DNA from: Chlamydiales bacterium
GTDB taxonomy: Bacteria; Chlamydiota; Chlamydiia; Chlamydiales; SM23-39
Reading direction: 5' to 3'
DNA length: 57,046 nt
Assembly: GCA_028278035.1 (NCBI GenBank)
Contig: JANQFC010000071.1
Location: 1-57,046 of the forward strand
Part shown: one piece after another, positions 35,655-43,555 of the stretch
How the letters are laid out: each line of letters starts with the position of its first letter
Numbering within the stretch: the stretch's first letter is position 1
Position numbers and translations under genes: made by a program
The notes under the pieces: model-generated
Told to the model about the DNA's origin: nothing
The model's database searches: none
What the model saw: only the letters and a program-made list of their open reading frames with translations

Positions 35655-36782
35655 ATGAGTACTATTCAAGTCTTTAGTAGAGATAAAACATTTGCAAATG
35701 TTGATTCATCAAAATCATTTCGAGATACACTAATTGGTGAAAATGCATTTTATAAACACTCAAATTATGAGGCTATTACTAAAAAAGAAATGGCTCAAAA
35801 AACGGCATTATCTAGTAGTTATGTATATAATACTGAATATAAAATAACAACAATAGTAAAACAGATTTTATCATTTATACTATTTCCAATTTTGATACAT
35901 AAGCGTATTCATTCTTTATTGGGTAAATTTGCTTTTCTACCAGCTGCTAGTTATGAAAAAAATTATGCAAATGTAAGAAGAGAAGCTATTGATTTAAAAA
36001 GTGAGTGGAAATATAAACGTATCACAATAGAAACAGATGGATATAAAATTGATGCTGTAATCCTAGGAAAACAAAATATTTTTAACAATAATAGATGGTT
36101 AGTAGCATCCAATGGAAATGCTGAATTTTACGAAGATAAACTATTTGATGAAAAAGGATTCAAAAAAATACTTAGCGAGATAAATTCTAATGGAATTGTT
36201 TTCAATTATCCAGGTGTAGGGGCTAGTACAGGTTTACCAAATAGATATGCAATGGCAAAAGCTTATCGTGCAATATTGACATTTTTAGAAGATGAAAAAA
36301 AAGGATTAGGCGCTAAACAAATCATTGGATATGGACATTCTATTGGTGCAGGTACTCAGGGAGAAGCTTTAAGTATTCATAAGTTGAAAAAGGGCATAAA
36401 GTATGTTTTTGTAAAAAGTAGAACATTTGATTCTATGAGTAAATTAGTATCGATTCTAACAAATAGTAAAAGTTTAGGCTTCTTGGCAAAACTATTTGGT
36501 TGGAATATGAGTTCTGTAAAATCTAGCAAAAAGCTTTTAACCCCTGAGATTATTTTGCAAACTGCTAACGTAAGAAATTATGAGATTATGCAATCAAAAG
36601 ATAGCCATAAGATTAAAGACGATGGCATTATTCACCAAGATGCATCTTTAGCAAAAACATTACTGCAAGATCCAAAATGTCCTAAAGATAATAAAATATT
36701 TATTGGAATACCTCAAATGCATAATGAGCCTCTAGAGAATTATTCTTTTTTAGCTCAAAAAATAAAACAAATGCTTGAATAA
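35655..36782 (+). CDS. CHLPS-like alpha/beta hydrolase
   Basis: The 375-residue protein has an alpha/beta-hydrolase core: WLVASNGNAEFYE (about 153-165), GIVFNYPGVGASTG (about 182-195) and the nucleophile elbow IGYGHSIGAGTQGE (Ser about residue 233). A terminal His is plausible in QMHNEPLE. The pattern resembles the chlamydial CHLPS family (DUF818) and related Legionella proteins. A hydrophobic stretch at about 68-82 (ILSFILFPILIHK) may touch membranes. The substrate is unknown; lipase or esterase action is inferred. It stands alone in the decaying accessory zone. Confidence 0.75.
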   Translation: MSTIQVFSRDKTFANVDSSKSFRDTLIGENAFYKHSNYEAITKKEMAQKTALSSSYVYNTEYKITTIVKQILSFILFPILIHKRIHSLLGKFAFLPAASYEKNYANVRREAIDLKSEWKYKRITIETDGYKIDAVILGKQNIFNNNRWLVASNGNAEFYEDKLFDEKGFKKILSEINSNGIVFNYPGVGASTGLPNRYAMAKAYRAILTFLEDEKKGLGAKQIIGYGHSIGAGTQGEALSIHKLKKGIKYVFVKSRTFDSMSKLVSILTNSKSLGFLAKLFGWNMSSVKSSKKLLTPEIILQTANVRNYEIMQSKDSHKIKDDGIIHQDASLAKTLLQDPKCPKDNKIFIGIPQMHNEPLENYSFLAQKIKQMLE

Positions 36783-36855
36783 AAAAATATAAAGTTACTT
36801 TGTTTGAATTAAGTTTTGCTTTCGAATTTTAAAAGATATTCATTTATTTTTAATT

Positions 36856-36910
36856 ATGAAAAAGTTCGCAATATAACCAGTAATTATAGTTTGGAAAATA
36901 AGGCAGTTGG
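36856..36910. repeat. dispersed intergenic repeat, copy
   Basis: The copy reads ATGAAAAAGTTCGCAATATA, ACCAGTAATTATAG and GGAAAATAAGGC. It lies about 75 bases after the CHLPS-like gene. Between it and 37132 the minus strand holds a short coding-like stub (about 36960-37050, YYTEFPYDDGILMKQGPL) that I cannot name. Confidence 0.6.
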
Positions 36911-37131
36911 CTCGCAAGGCTTAAATGTCTTTTTAGTTTTTGCACAATTTTTTACAATAGATTATAACGGACCTTGCTTCATAAGGATACCATCATCATA
37001 GGGAAATTCCGTATAATATTAGCTCTCTATTGGAAGAATAATCTTGTAGGTTTAGCCATCTTGATTAGCGTTGTCTTATTAAGAGAACTATACGGATAGA
37101 AAGTTATTATATTCTTCTCTTTGTTTTTCTT

Positions 37132-37265
37132 CTATTTTTGAGTTTTTTCTAAGATTTTTATGATTTGCTCTTCTGTAAATTTTTTTTCATCGTTCATGTT
37201 CTTTTTAGTTGAAAAGTTTATGATGAACTTCTACATTTTTGTGGATTTATTTGGGGGACAGTTCA
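37132..37265 (-). mobile_element. IS3-type insertion sequence remnant
   Basis: TGAACTGTCCCCCAA (minus strand, 37265-37251) has the look of an IS3-family terminal repeat. Fifty-four bases inward, an ATG at 37197 opens MNDEKKFTEEQIIKILEK, the typical start of the IS3 OrfA transposase, but the frame stops after 21 codons. Only this end survives; the second end and OrfB are not seen. Confidence 0.65.
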
Positions 37266-37371
37266 GATATCTTTTTTCTAAAAAAAGAGAGTAGAGTATG
37301 AAAAAAAGTATTTTTGAGAATTATTAATTAATATTAATTTAGGATAGGTATTGGAAATAGATTTTTGGGTG

Positions 37372-37569
37372 TTACTTGGTTTTGAAGAGCTTTTTTATTG
37401 TCTGAGATAATAAATTAAAAATTCGGCCAAAAATTAGTGTCATCATTCTAATTATCCATTCAATAATTTCAGAAATAATTAAGAAAATAAAATCGATCAT
37501 AGAGATAATATTATAAATTAGAATTTTTCTAGCTATAAAATGCTGCATTAGTCTGCTGTTTTTGTCAAT
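37372..37569 (-). CDS. small membrane protein, probable ATT start
   Basis: The minus-strand frame encodes about 65 residues with hydrophobic segments (MIDFIFLIISEIIEWII) and a basic end (KKLFKTK). The first ATG (37548) has no Shine-Dalgarno sequence, but an in-frame ATT at 37569 follows a perfect AGGAGG at 5-base spacing. An out-of-frame TTG at 37568 would give only a 6-codon leader ending in TAATG. I infer initiation at AUU or coupling through the leader. The family is unknown. Confidence 0.5.
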   Translation of the reverse strand: MDKNSRLMQHFIARKILIYNIISMIDFIFLIISEIIEWIIRMMTLIFGRIFNLLSQTIKKLFKTK

Positions 37570-37572
37570 AAT

Positions 37573-37926
37573 CTCCTCCTAATAAATTGTTGATAAGTAT
37601 TTTTTATGAAAAATTTATTTTTCCTATTGCGTAATATTTTCTAAGGTATTTATGTCTAGTAGCTGGTTTAACAAGATGTTTTAATAGTTGACTACTTGAG
37701 TAAAAGAAAAATTTTAAAGAAAAAGGCATAGTAGAAAAGCAACAGCAGAAAAGACAGAGCAATAATGAATTTGTTAATCAATTGGGCTTAGTTTTTAATC
37801 TTATATTAGGAGCTTAGAAAATAAGGCTGTTGATTAACGGAACTGATCTGCATTTGATATTGCTGAAAGATATAATAGATCTAAAAATATATTAAATCTT
37901 TTGGCTTTTTAGTAGTAAAAAGGTTG
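37573..37926. other. gene-free gap with partial dispersed repeat
   Basis: No gene is supported. Bases 37771-37786 read TTGTTAATCAATTGGG, like the anticodon arm of tRNA-Asn, and 37811-37832 read AGCTTAGAAAATAAGGCTG, the end of the dispersed repeat. The combination suggests a degenerate recombination site. Confidence 0.4.
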
Positions 37927-38412
37927 TTAAGGTTTTTTTTGTAATCTAATAATACCGGCATGTTCCCTTTTTATATTGCTACAGTCATCTACCCAACAAC
38001 AGGGGAAACAGCAGCAGAAAATAGCTGTTATTATAGTGCAGCATATATCTGTTTTAACTTGTTTCCATAGTAAAGGGGCTTTTGGTAATCCCCCAATACC
38101 TTCTGTCATTAAAGTAACTTTATCTTTTTCCATTTCGGTAATTTTTCGTTTTTCGAATAAATCTTTTGCTAAAGCAGGCGTCATGAATTGACCGGTACCC
38201 GGTTTTATTGCGGGTTTAATTTCGCCGTTTAAAGCCAAATAATAATAATCGTTTCTTGCTTTTAGAAATAAATAATCTGTATATTTTTTAGTTTTCATAT
38301 ACAGATCAGCTTGTTCTTCTGTTAAAGGAACATAATAGTTATGAGTATGGGTATGAGTATGATAATGTTTTTCTCCCTGTTGCACAAGAGGCATGGAGAC
38401 TAGATGAGCCAT
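37927..38412 (-). CDS. hypothetical protein with His-rich and Cys-rich ends
   Basis: The 161-residue protein starts MAHLVSMPLVQQGEKHYH and continues with alternating His-Thr (HTHTHTH). Near the C-terminus (about 122-147) it has ICCTIITAIFCCCFPCCW, a hydrophobic Cys cluster followed by DDC. The His tract could bind metal; the Cys cluster resembles lipid-modified segments of eukaryotic proteins. Both uses are inferred. I do not recognise the family. It heads a group of minus-strand accessory genes. Confidence 0.65.
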   Translation of the reverse strand: MAHLVSMPLVQQGEKHYHTHTHTHNYYVPLTEEQADLYMKTKKYTDYLFLKARNDYYYLALNGEIKPAIKPGTGQFMTPALAKDLFEKRKITEMEKDKVTLMTEGIGGLPKAPLLWKQVKTDICCTIITAIFCCCFPCCWVDDCSNIKREHAGIIRLQKKP

Positions 38413-38558
38413 ATAGCATTTCCCTGAAATTTAAAAAAAATAACTATAAATAAAAAAAAAATTAATTTCAATTTATAAAAATCTTTTTTTTAATATTAAA
38501 TTTATTCCATATTCGAACGACAATGCTTGAAAAATTTTAGCCCTTATGTGAAGTTAAT

Positions 38559-38587
38559 AAAAAAGTCCTTTCAAAAAGGACTTTTTT
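38559..38587 (-). terminator. terminator after the minus-strand gene at 38619
   Basis: AAAAAAGTCCTTT and AAAGGACTTTTTT form a symmetric stem with a short loop and flanking A and T runs. It lies 32 bases beyond the stop of the 154-residue membrane gene and could work in both directions. Confidence 0.85.
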
Positions 38588-38618
38588 ATATAATTCGTGA
38601 GATTAGTTATCAATCAAA

Positions 38619-39083
38619 CTAATCTTTGGATTCATTTACTAAACGGTTTTGAAGCTCTTTATTTAATTTAAAAAGTTTAAAACTGAAAATAAAAAATACG
38701 ACATTAATAGCTAAGCCTAAAATAAAACAGATATGATCATAAGCAGTATAAGCTGATTTGTTAGGTATAAACGAAAATATATTTAATCTTATAAGTATTG
38801 TGTAGATAAGTGAAAGAGGGGTTAATATTAAATTAAATGCTAACAATTTTCTTCCCGGCTTTTTATATGCACATCGATAGTAAATATTACACCACACTAG
38901 CACAAAAATGATGTTAAGAGCAATCATTAGAAAAACCATTTTTGTTCCCATATAATTTGTTAGAGATTGAAAATTAGGACTGGAGAGCGAAGTGATAATT
39001 AAAAAAATCAGGCTCATTCCGCTAGAAACACATAATGTATATAACCATCTTTTTTTAATTTTATTTTCAGTTGAACTTAACAT
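38619..39083 (-). CDS. four-helix membrane protein
   Basis: The 154-residue protein has four hydrophobic segments (about 17-33, 48-68, 80-100, 118-140), short loops and charged ends. A GGAGG-like motif lies upstream of the ATG. No catalytic motif is visible and I do not recognise the family. Confidence 0.6.
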   Translation of the reverse strand: MLSSTENKIKKRWLYTLCVSSGMSLIFLIITSLSSPNFQSLTNYMGTKMVFLMIALNIIFVLVWCNIYYRCAYKKPGRKLLAFNLILTPLSLIYTILIRLNIFSFIPNKSAYTAYDHICFILGLAINVVFFIFSFKLFKLNKELQNRLVNESKD

Positions 39084-39277
39084 AATACCTCCTATTAAAA
39101 AAATACTTAATAATTAATGTTAAATGATAACATATTATAATAATATTTTATTAGGAAAATTTTAAGATATTTTTTATTAATAATTAAAAATAATATCTAA
39201 TTGTTTTAAAAAATGCGTCTAAACTATATTACTGAGTGGCTATTTGCATTTTTGGGAGCTAAAAAGACTCACATCTA

Positions 39278-40228
39278 TTAAAGTGGGTTTTGGTTTTTTT
39301 GTGTTTGATCTAAAACTTCAAGAGTTTTTAACATTGCTTTATTTGTCTCTAATCGATCGGAAGCATATGGATGAGATCTTAACCATCCAAAAGTGTACCT
39401 ATGCAGTTTCGAAGGCTTTCCACCTTCCATCATCATAAACATTTCTTGAAGAACCAAAGCTCCTTTTGGATTGTACCCTGCTTTATGCATAAGGGCCATA
39501 CCATATGTATCAGCTTGATGTTCATGAGTTCTTGAATAAGCATGAAGATATAAATTCAGAGCTTTGTCATTTAAAAATTGAAATATGTTATTTGCAATAG
39601 ATTGAATCGAATTACGGTTTTGTTTTAATTTATTTTGGATAAAGAAAGAAGTTATTTTTTTACAAACAAAAATCATAAGCTGAGCAAGCAAAGTAATTTC
39701 CATATTTCTAGCGGTATGTCTGGCATCAGAATGAATAATTTCATGAGCTAATACAGCAGCTTTCACATCTTCAATATTTACATCTTTATAATCAGAGGAT
39801 TTATTTTGCATTTCTAGATAAAATTTATGTATTTTGTTAATAAGTCCTTCATAAATGGCAATTTTTCCGTTTGGCAAAGCCCAGGCGTTTGTTATATTAG
39901 AATCGAGGACTGTAAATTCATAATCTAATCCTTTTCTAGCAGTTTCTTTAGAAAGTTTATTGCCAATATCTGTAATTTCTTCTTGCAGCTTTGAAGAAAT
40001 AGTTCTGCTGCCTGCAGACTCTAGATATATTGGATAAAGGTTGTTTCCTAAAAATTTTTCTACACTAACGGGAATAAGCCTGAATTCTCTATTACCTGTA
40101 ACGGCATTATGAGGTAAAATAAAATTGTAGCTATCATGTATTTTGCGACCGGCCCATTTAGCTGATTGAATTATTGTTGAGTAAGAATTATTTACTTGCT
40201 CATAAAGAAATGTTGAAATACTGTTCAT
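39278..40228 (-). CDS. M48-family zinc metalloprotease
   Basis: The 316-residue protein carries the zinc motif HEIIHSDARHTA (HExxH, about 162-166) and the third-ligand motif EHQADTYGMALMHKAGYNPKGA (Glu about 237). Both are typical of M48 peptidases of the Oma1/HtpX/BepA type. It lacks the N-terminal helices of HtpX; one hydrophobic stretch follows the HExxH (LLAQLMIFVCKKI). No clear signal peptide is seen, so it may act in the cytoplasm or after export by another route. The gap 40229-40493 before it holds nothing recognisable. Confidence 0.85.
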   Translation of the reverse strand: MNSISTFLYEQVNNSYSTIIQSAKWAGRKIHDSYNFILPHNAVTGNREFRLIPVSVEKFLGNNLYPIYLESAGSRTISSKLQEEITDIGNKLSKETARKGLDYEFTVLDSNITNAWALPNGKIAIYEGLINKIHKFYLEMQNKSSDYKDVNIEDVKAAVLAHEIIHSDARHTARNMEITLLAQLMIFVCKKITSFFIQNKLKQNRNSIQSIANNIFQFLNDKALNLYLHAYSRTHEHQADTYGMALMHKAGYNPKGALVLQEMFMMMEGGKPSKLHRYTFGWLRSHPYASDRLETNKAMLKTLEVLDQTQKNQNPL

Positions 40229-40493
40229 ATTATTAACTCCCTTTTAAAAAATCTGGAATTATTATTGCATAAGTACAATTAAAATAATAATAAAAATAAA
40301 TAATTTTCATTTTTTTATAAAATTATTTAAAAAATATATTTACTATAAAAATTAATTATTGATTTTTTGGGGACAAACTCAATTTTATATATTTTAGACC
40401 ATTGCTTGCCGGTTATCAATAATTTTTTGGTTTTTATAGAAGAATGAATTTAAACATCAAAAAAATGTCATGATTCTTCAATTTATTTTATTT

Positions 40494-40530
40494 AAAAAAT
40501 GCAATAAAAAATCTTTTTATTGCATTTTTC
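40494..40530 (-). terminator. terminator after the minus-strand gene at 40552
   Basis: AAAAATGCAATAAAAA and TTTTTATTGCATTTTT pair over 16 bases with a 3-base loop. It lies 21 bases beyond the stop of the 96-residue gene. Confidence 0.85.
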
Positions 40531-40551
40531 GTGGTTCTATTTAATAAACAA

Positions 40552-40842
40552 TTATCTCTTCTCTTCTGGATATTTTGTTTGAGCTATCACTTCCAACGCA
40601 CTCATACACTTTCCTCTAGCCTGGCTAGCAGACGAACCTCTATTTTCAACAGAAAGGCCATCCATTTTTCCGTCTGGAGAGCTAAGAACAGTTTGAGACT
40701 GACGGTGTGCCCATACATCAAGAGCTTGTTCTCTTACTACACACGTTTTTCCCGCTATAGTTTCTACCCTATCTTCTGGATGATGTGTTAATGAATCTAC
40801 AACTTGCTGTCCAAATTTTTTTACTGAATCTGCTGCTGACAT
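40552..40842 (-). CDS. hypothetical small soluble protein
   Basis: The 96-residue protein (MSAADSVKKFGQQVVDSL) is hydrophilic and less AT-biased than its neighbours. AAGGAG precedes the ATG at good spacing and a strong terminator follows, so it is a genuine single-gene unit. The opposite strand also has an open frame but no such signals. The family is unknown. Confidence 0.65.
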   Translation of the reverse strand: MSAADSVKKFGQQVVDSLTHHPEDRVETIAGKTCVVREQALDVWAHRQSQTVLSSPDGKMDGLSVENRGSSASQARGKCMSALEVIAQTKYPEEKR

Positions 40843-40943
40843 ATAAAACTCCTTTTTAAGGCGGTTGATTTTAATAAATAAACTTTAATTGTTAATTTTG
40901 AAAAAAAGTTTATATATATATTTTTTTTAGTAAATAAAATATA

Positions 40944-41600
40944 TTATGAAATTAGACAGTAACCTGTTTTGTTCTGTTTAAGAAAAGCATCAATTTCTGC
41001 TTGTCTAGCAAATGGATGATGGGGATGCCCAAGTTCAGCATTATATCCTAATAAAATTTTTACTATTTCTACGGAGCCTGCTTCATCAAGAGGGGTTGCT
41101 TGTAAATGATCACGGGCATTAACTTTAGCGCCGTTATTTATTAAAAGCTGTATGACTTCAATCATATTTTTAGATTCAGGAGAAGACACATGATTTTTTG
41201 CAGCTTCATGCAGAGGGGTTTGTTGACGAAAATTTTTGGCGTTTACATTAGCACCATTTTTGATCAAGAATCTTACTGTTGGAACTTGTCCTGATAAAGC
41301 AGCTTTATGCAAAGCTGTATCGCCTAAGCTACTAGTGGAGTGTACTGTAAATTTATAATAAATCATAAGTTCTTGCAGTATATCAACTTTTCCTTCATAA
41401 GCAGCAGAAGTAAACGGAGACTCTTGCTGTAAATATTTTTGCACTTCTTCATTTAATTTAATAACTTTTGCTTTTATTATTTTTAACAGTTCAGCCGGCA
41501 ATTGAGGGCCCTGAGTATCTGGAGATAATTTAATTTTATGACGGTTTAAGGCAATATATGTAGATGTTATGTCTACTAAGCTTTTGGGTTTTATTGTCAT
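40944..41600 (-). CDS. ankyrin-repeat protein (short, divergent type)
   Basis: The 218-residue protein has about four ankyrin units (SPFTSAAYEGKVDILQELM, TALHKAALSGQVPTVRFLI, TPLHEAAKNH, TPLDEAGSVEIVKILL) in residues 60-195. It is unrelated in unit sequence to the near-identical arrays at the window ends. It ends with a Cys near the C-terminus (KTGYCLIS), which resembles a prenylation-like CaaX box (CLIS) in eukaryotes; its use is inferred. It lies 14 bases after the gene at 41615 on the same strand and may be cotranscribed with it. Confidence 0.85.
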   Translation of the reverse strand: MTIKPKSLVDITSTYIALNRHKIKLSPDTQGPQLPAELLKIIKAKVIKLNEEVQKYLQQESPFTSAAYEGKVDILQELMIYYKFTVHSTSSLGDTALHKAALSGQVPTVRFLIKNGANVNAKNFRQQTPLHEAAKNHVSSPESKNMIEVIQLLINNGAKVNARDHLQATPLDEAGSVEIVKILLGYNAELGHPHHPFARQAEIDAFLKQNKTGYCLIS

Positions 41601-41614
41601 TATTATTTATTATG

Positions 41615-42052
41615 TTAAATAGTTGTGCTGCGCTCTATGGTTCTGCAAGCTCCTAAAATAATTGCAAAAAACACCAACCCAATAATTGTACAAGTTTCTA
41701 ATATTATTCTTCGTTTTTCTTTATTAACATTTTTATAAGCTGTCAGATAATTCTTAACATCTTGTTTTTCTTCGTTTGTTAAGTTCATTTCATGAAGGTT
41801 TGTAAAAGAACTTTCACTAGTGATTATTTTTGTAGATCTGTTTAAATTAAAAATCATTTGAGTGATTTTTGTGTTTGGCGGAGTGCTTACAGCTATGATT
41901 TTTTTTGCGAGAGCTATTATTTTAATTTCTTGCTGTTTATAACTTTGTACTGCTTTTTGCAGTTGGCAATTACCTAAAAAGGTTAAATTTAAAAAAGAAG
42001 AATTAGGAGATATTAACATTCCTGATTCATTAAAGTTTAGAGTAAGGATCAT
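41615..42052 (-). CDS. hypothetical protein with C-terminal membrane anchor
   Basis: The 145-residue protein has a helical body and a hydrophobic segment close to the C-terminus (TCIIGLVFFAIILGA-like, about 121-136). This gives a tail-anchored layout. It precedes the short ankyrin gene on the same strand. I do not recognise it. Confidence 0.6.
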   Translation of the reverse strand: MILTLNFNESGMLISPNSSFLNLTFLGNCQLQKAVQSYKQQEIKIIALAKKIIAVSTPPNTKITQMIFNLNRSTKIITSESSFTNLHEMNLTNEEKQDVKNYLTAYKNVNKEKRRIILETCTIIGLVFFAIILGACRTIERSTTI

Positions 42053-42184
42053 AAGCGTAAACTTTCCTTATGGTGTAAATAAAATTTGTAATAGCTCAAG
42101 AGTATATATTTCAGTTGATTTTTTATGAATATGAATAATAATATTAATTAATTTTTAATCATATTTATAAAAAAGGAAAGTAAT

Positions 42185-42619
42185 ATGAAAGATACTCTGG
42201 CAGCTGTTGAAGGAAAGTCGGTTTATGCAATCAGAAAATATGCTCGTGAATTTTTCGATAATGCCCCCGTTGTATCTAAGCAGACTTATATAAAAATACT
42301 GCAGTGGATGCTTAATGAAAGACCTTTGCCAGTTATGAGTTTTGAGATGTTTGATTATGTGTATGGCATACAGCAAATAATCAAAAATCCTAAAAGTTTT
42401 TTACCTGTTGAACAAGCTGGGAAGGTAGTTGATATTTTCAAAACCCTTATGAGAGAGAAAATTCATTACTTATCTGATTGTTTGGTTGAAGAGATAAGAA
42501 TACAAGAGGATGTTGTATGCTCCCCGCCGGGTAACAGAACTTTATTTTTATCTCCTCCACCCCTGCCATCAGGACATAGAAGAAGGCCATCCTTTTTGCC
42601 GCCGTTAAGAAGATATTAG
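42185..42619 (+). CDS. hypothetical protein with Pro-rich tail
   Basis: The 144-residue protein has a helical body and a tail rich in Pro, Ser and Arg (SPPPLPSGHRRRPSFLPP). AAAGGAAAG lies before the ATG. It is divergent from the minus-strand cluster. The family is unknown; the Pro-rich tail could bind SH3-like domains, which is speculation. Confidence 0.6.
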   Translation: MKDTLAAVEGKSVYAIRKYAREFFDNAPVVSKQTYIKILQWMLNERPLPVMSFEMFDYVYGIQQIIKNPKSFLPVEQAGKVVDIFKTLMREKIHYLSDCLVEEIRIQEDVVCSPPGNRTLFLSPPPLPSGHRRRPSFLPPLRRY

Positions 42620-42708
42620 ATATAACAAAACCTTTTTTAATCAAAGAGATAAATTCGTTATTCATTTATAATATGATGTTATAAACTAACTAAATCCAAA
42701 GATTTATT

Positions 42709-43554
42709 TTGAAATATTACAAAACATCTATAACCTCTACATTATTAGAAGCTTTAAGAAAAATGTATCCCGATTCTTCGAATACGGCTATAAGGGAACT
42801 TTTGAAAAACAAGAGAGTATATGTAGATAATATTTTAACGGTAAATGCTAAAAAAATAATTGAAAAAGATCACACCGTTATAATTAAACAAATTGTTAAA
42901 AAAATTCCCTACGGAATAGAAGTGATTTTTGAGGATAAGGATATTTTAATAATTAACAAGCCTGAGAATTTATTAAGTGTTCCTTTAGATAATGAAAAAG
43001 CTGAAAATGCCCTATACATTTTAAGAAGGTATTTTAATACCAAAAACATTTTTGTAGTGCATAGAATAGATAAAGCAACGTCCGGGATTATGATGTTTGC
43101 TAAAAATCAAACAACTGTCGATAAGCTCAATCGGATGTTTAAAAATCACGAGCTTGCAAGACAGTACTTGGCAGTAGTTTCTGGAAATATGAAAGAGAAT
43201 AAAGGGACTTGGCGAAGCTATCTTTTAGAAGATGAAAAATATAACGTTAGATCTGTAAATAAAGAAAAAGGCAAGATTGCAGTAACCCACTTTGAAGTTG
43301 TTAGAAGATCTAAGAATTTCACTTATTTAAAACTCAATCTAGAAACAGGCAGGAAGCACCAGATAAGAGTGCACTGCAAAGATGCAGGCCATCCAATCTT
43401 AGGAGATAAAAGATATTCATTAGATTCCAGTCCTGTGAAGGGAATGTGTCTGCATGCTTATTTGCTTGCTTTTAGCCACCCAATAACTGAAGAAAAAATG
43501 AGCTTTACAGCACCGGCTCCTAAAAAGTTTAAAAGATTAGGTAATTTTCAATAA
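42709..43554 (+). CDS. RluA-family pseudouridine synthase
   Basis: The 281-residue enzyme isomerises uridine to pseudouridine in rRNA or tRNA; the exact target cannot be told. It has an S4-like N-terminus (MYPDSSNTAIRELLKNKRVYV) and the catalytic motif VVHRIDKATSGIMMFAKN (Asp about residue 124), then the family segment LETGRKHQIRVHCKDAGHPI. The start is TTG without a clear Shine-Dalgarno sequence. It is the intact paralogue of the broken copy at 20515-21331 and converges on typA with one base between. Confidence 0.93.
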   Translation: MKYYKTSITSTLLEALRKMYPDSSNTAIRELLKNKRVYVDNILTVNAKKIIEKDHTVIIKQIVKKIPYGIEVIFEDKDILIINKPENLLSVPLDNEKAENALYILRRYFNTKNIFVVHRIDKATSGIMMFAKNQTTVDKLNRMFKNHELARQYLAVVSGNMKENKGTWRSYLLEDEKYNVRSVNKEKGKIAVTHFEVVRRSKNFTYLKLNLETGRKHQIRVHCKDAGHPILGDKRYSLDSSPVKGMCLHAYLLAFSHPITEEKMSFTAPAPKKFKRLGNFQ

Positions 43555-43555
43555 T

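Noticed and set aside
40531..40791. Plus-strand open frame of 86 codons opposite the 96-residue gene
   Set aside because: The minus-strand gene has AAGGAG and a terminator; the plus frame has neither.
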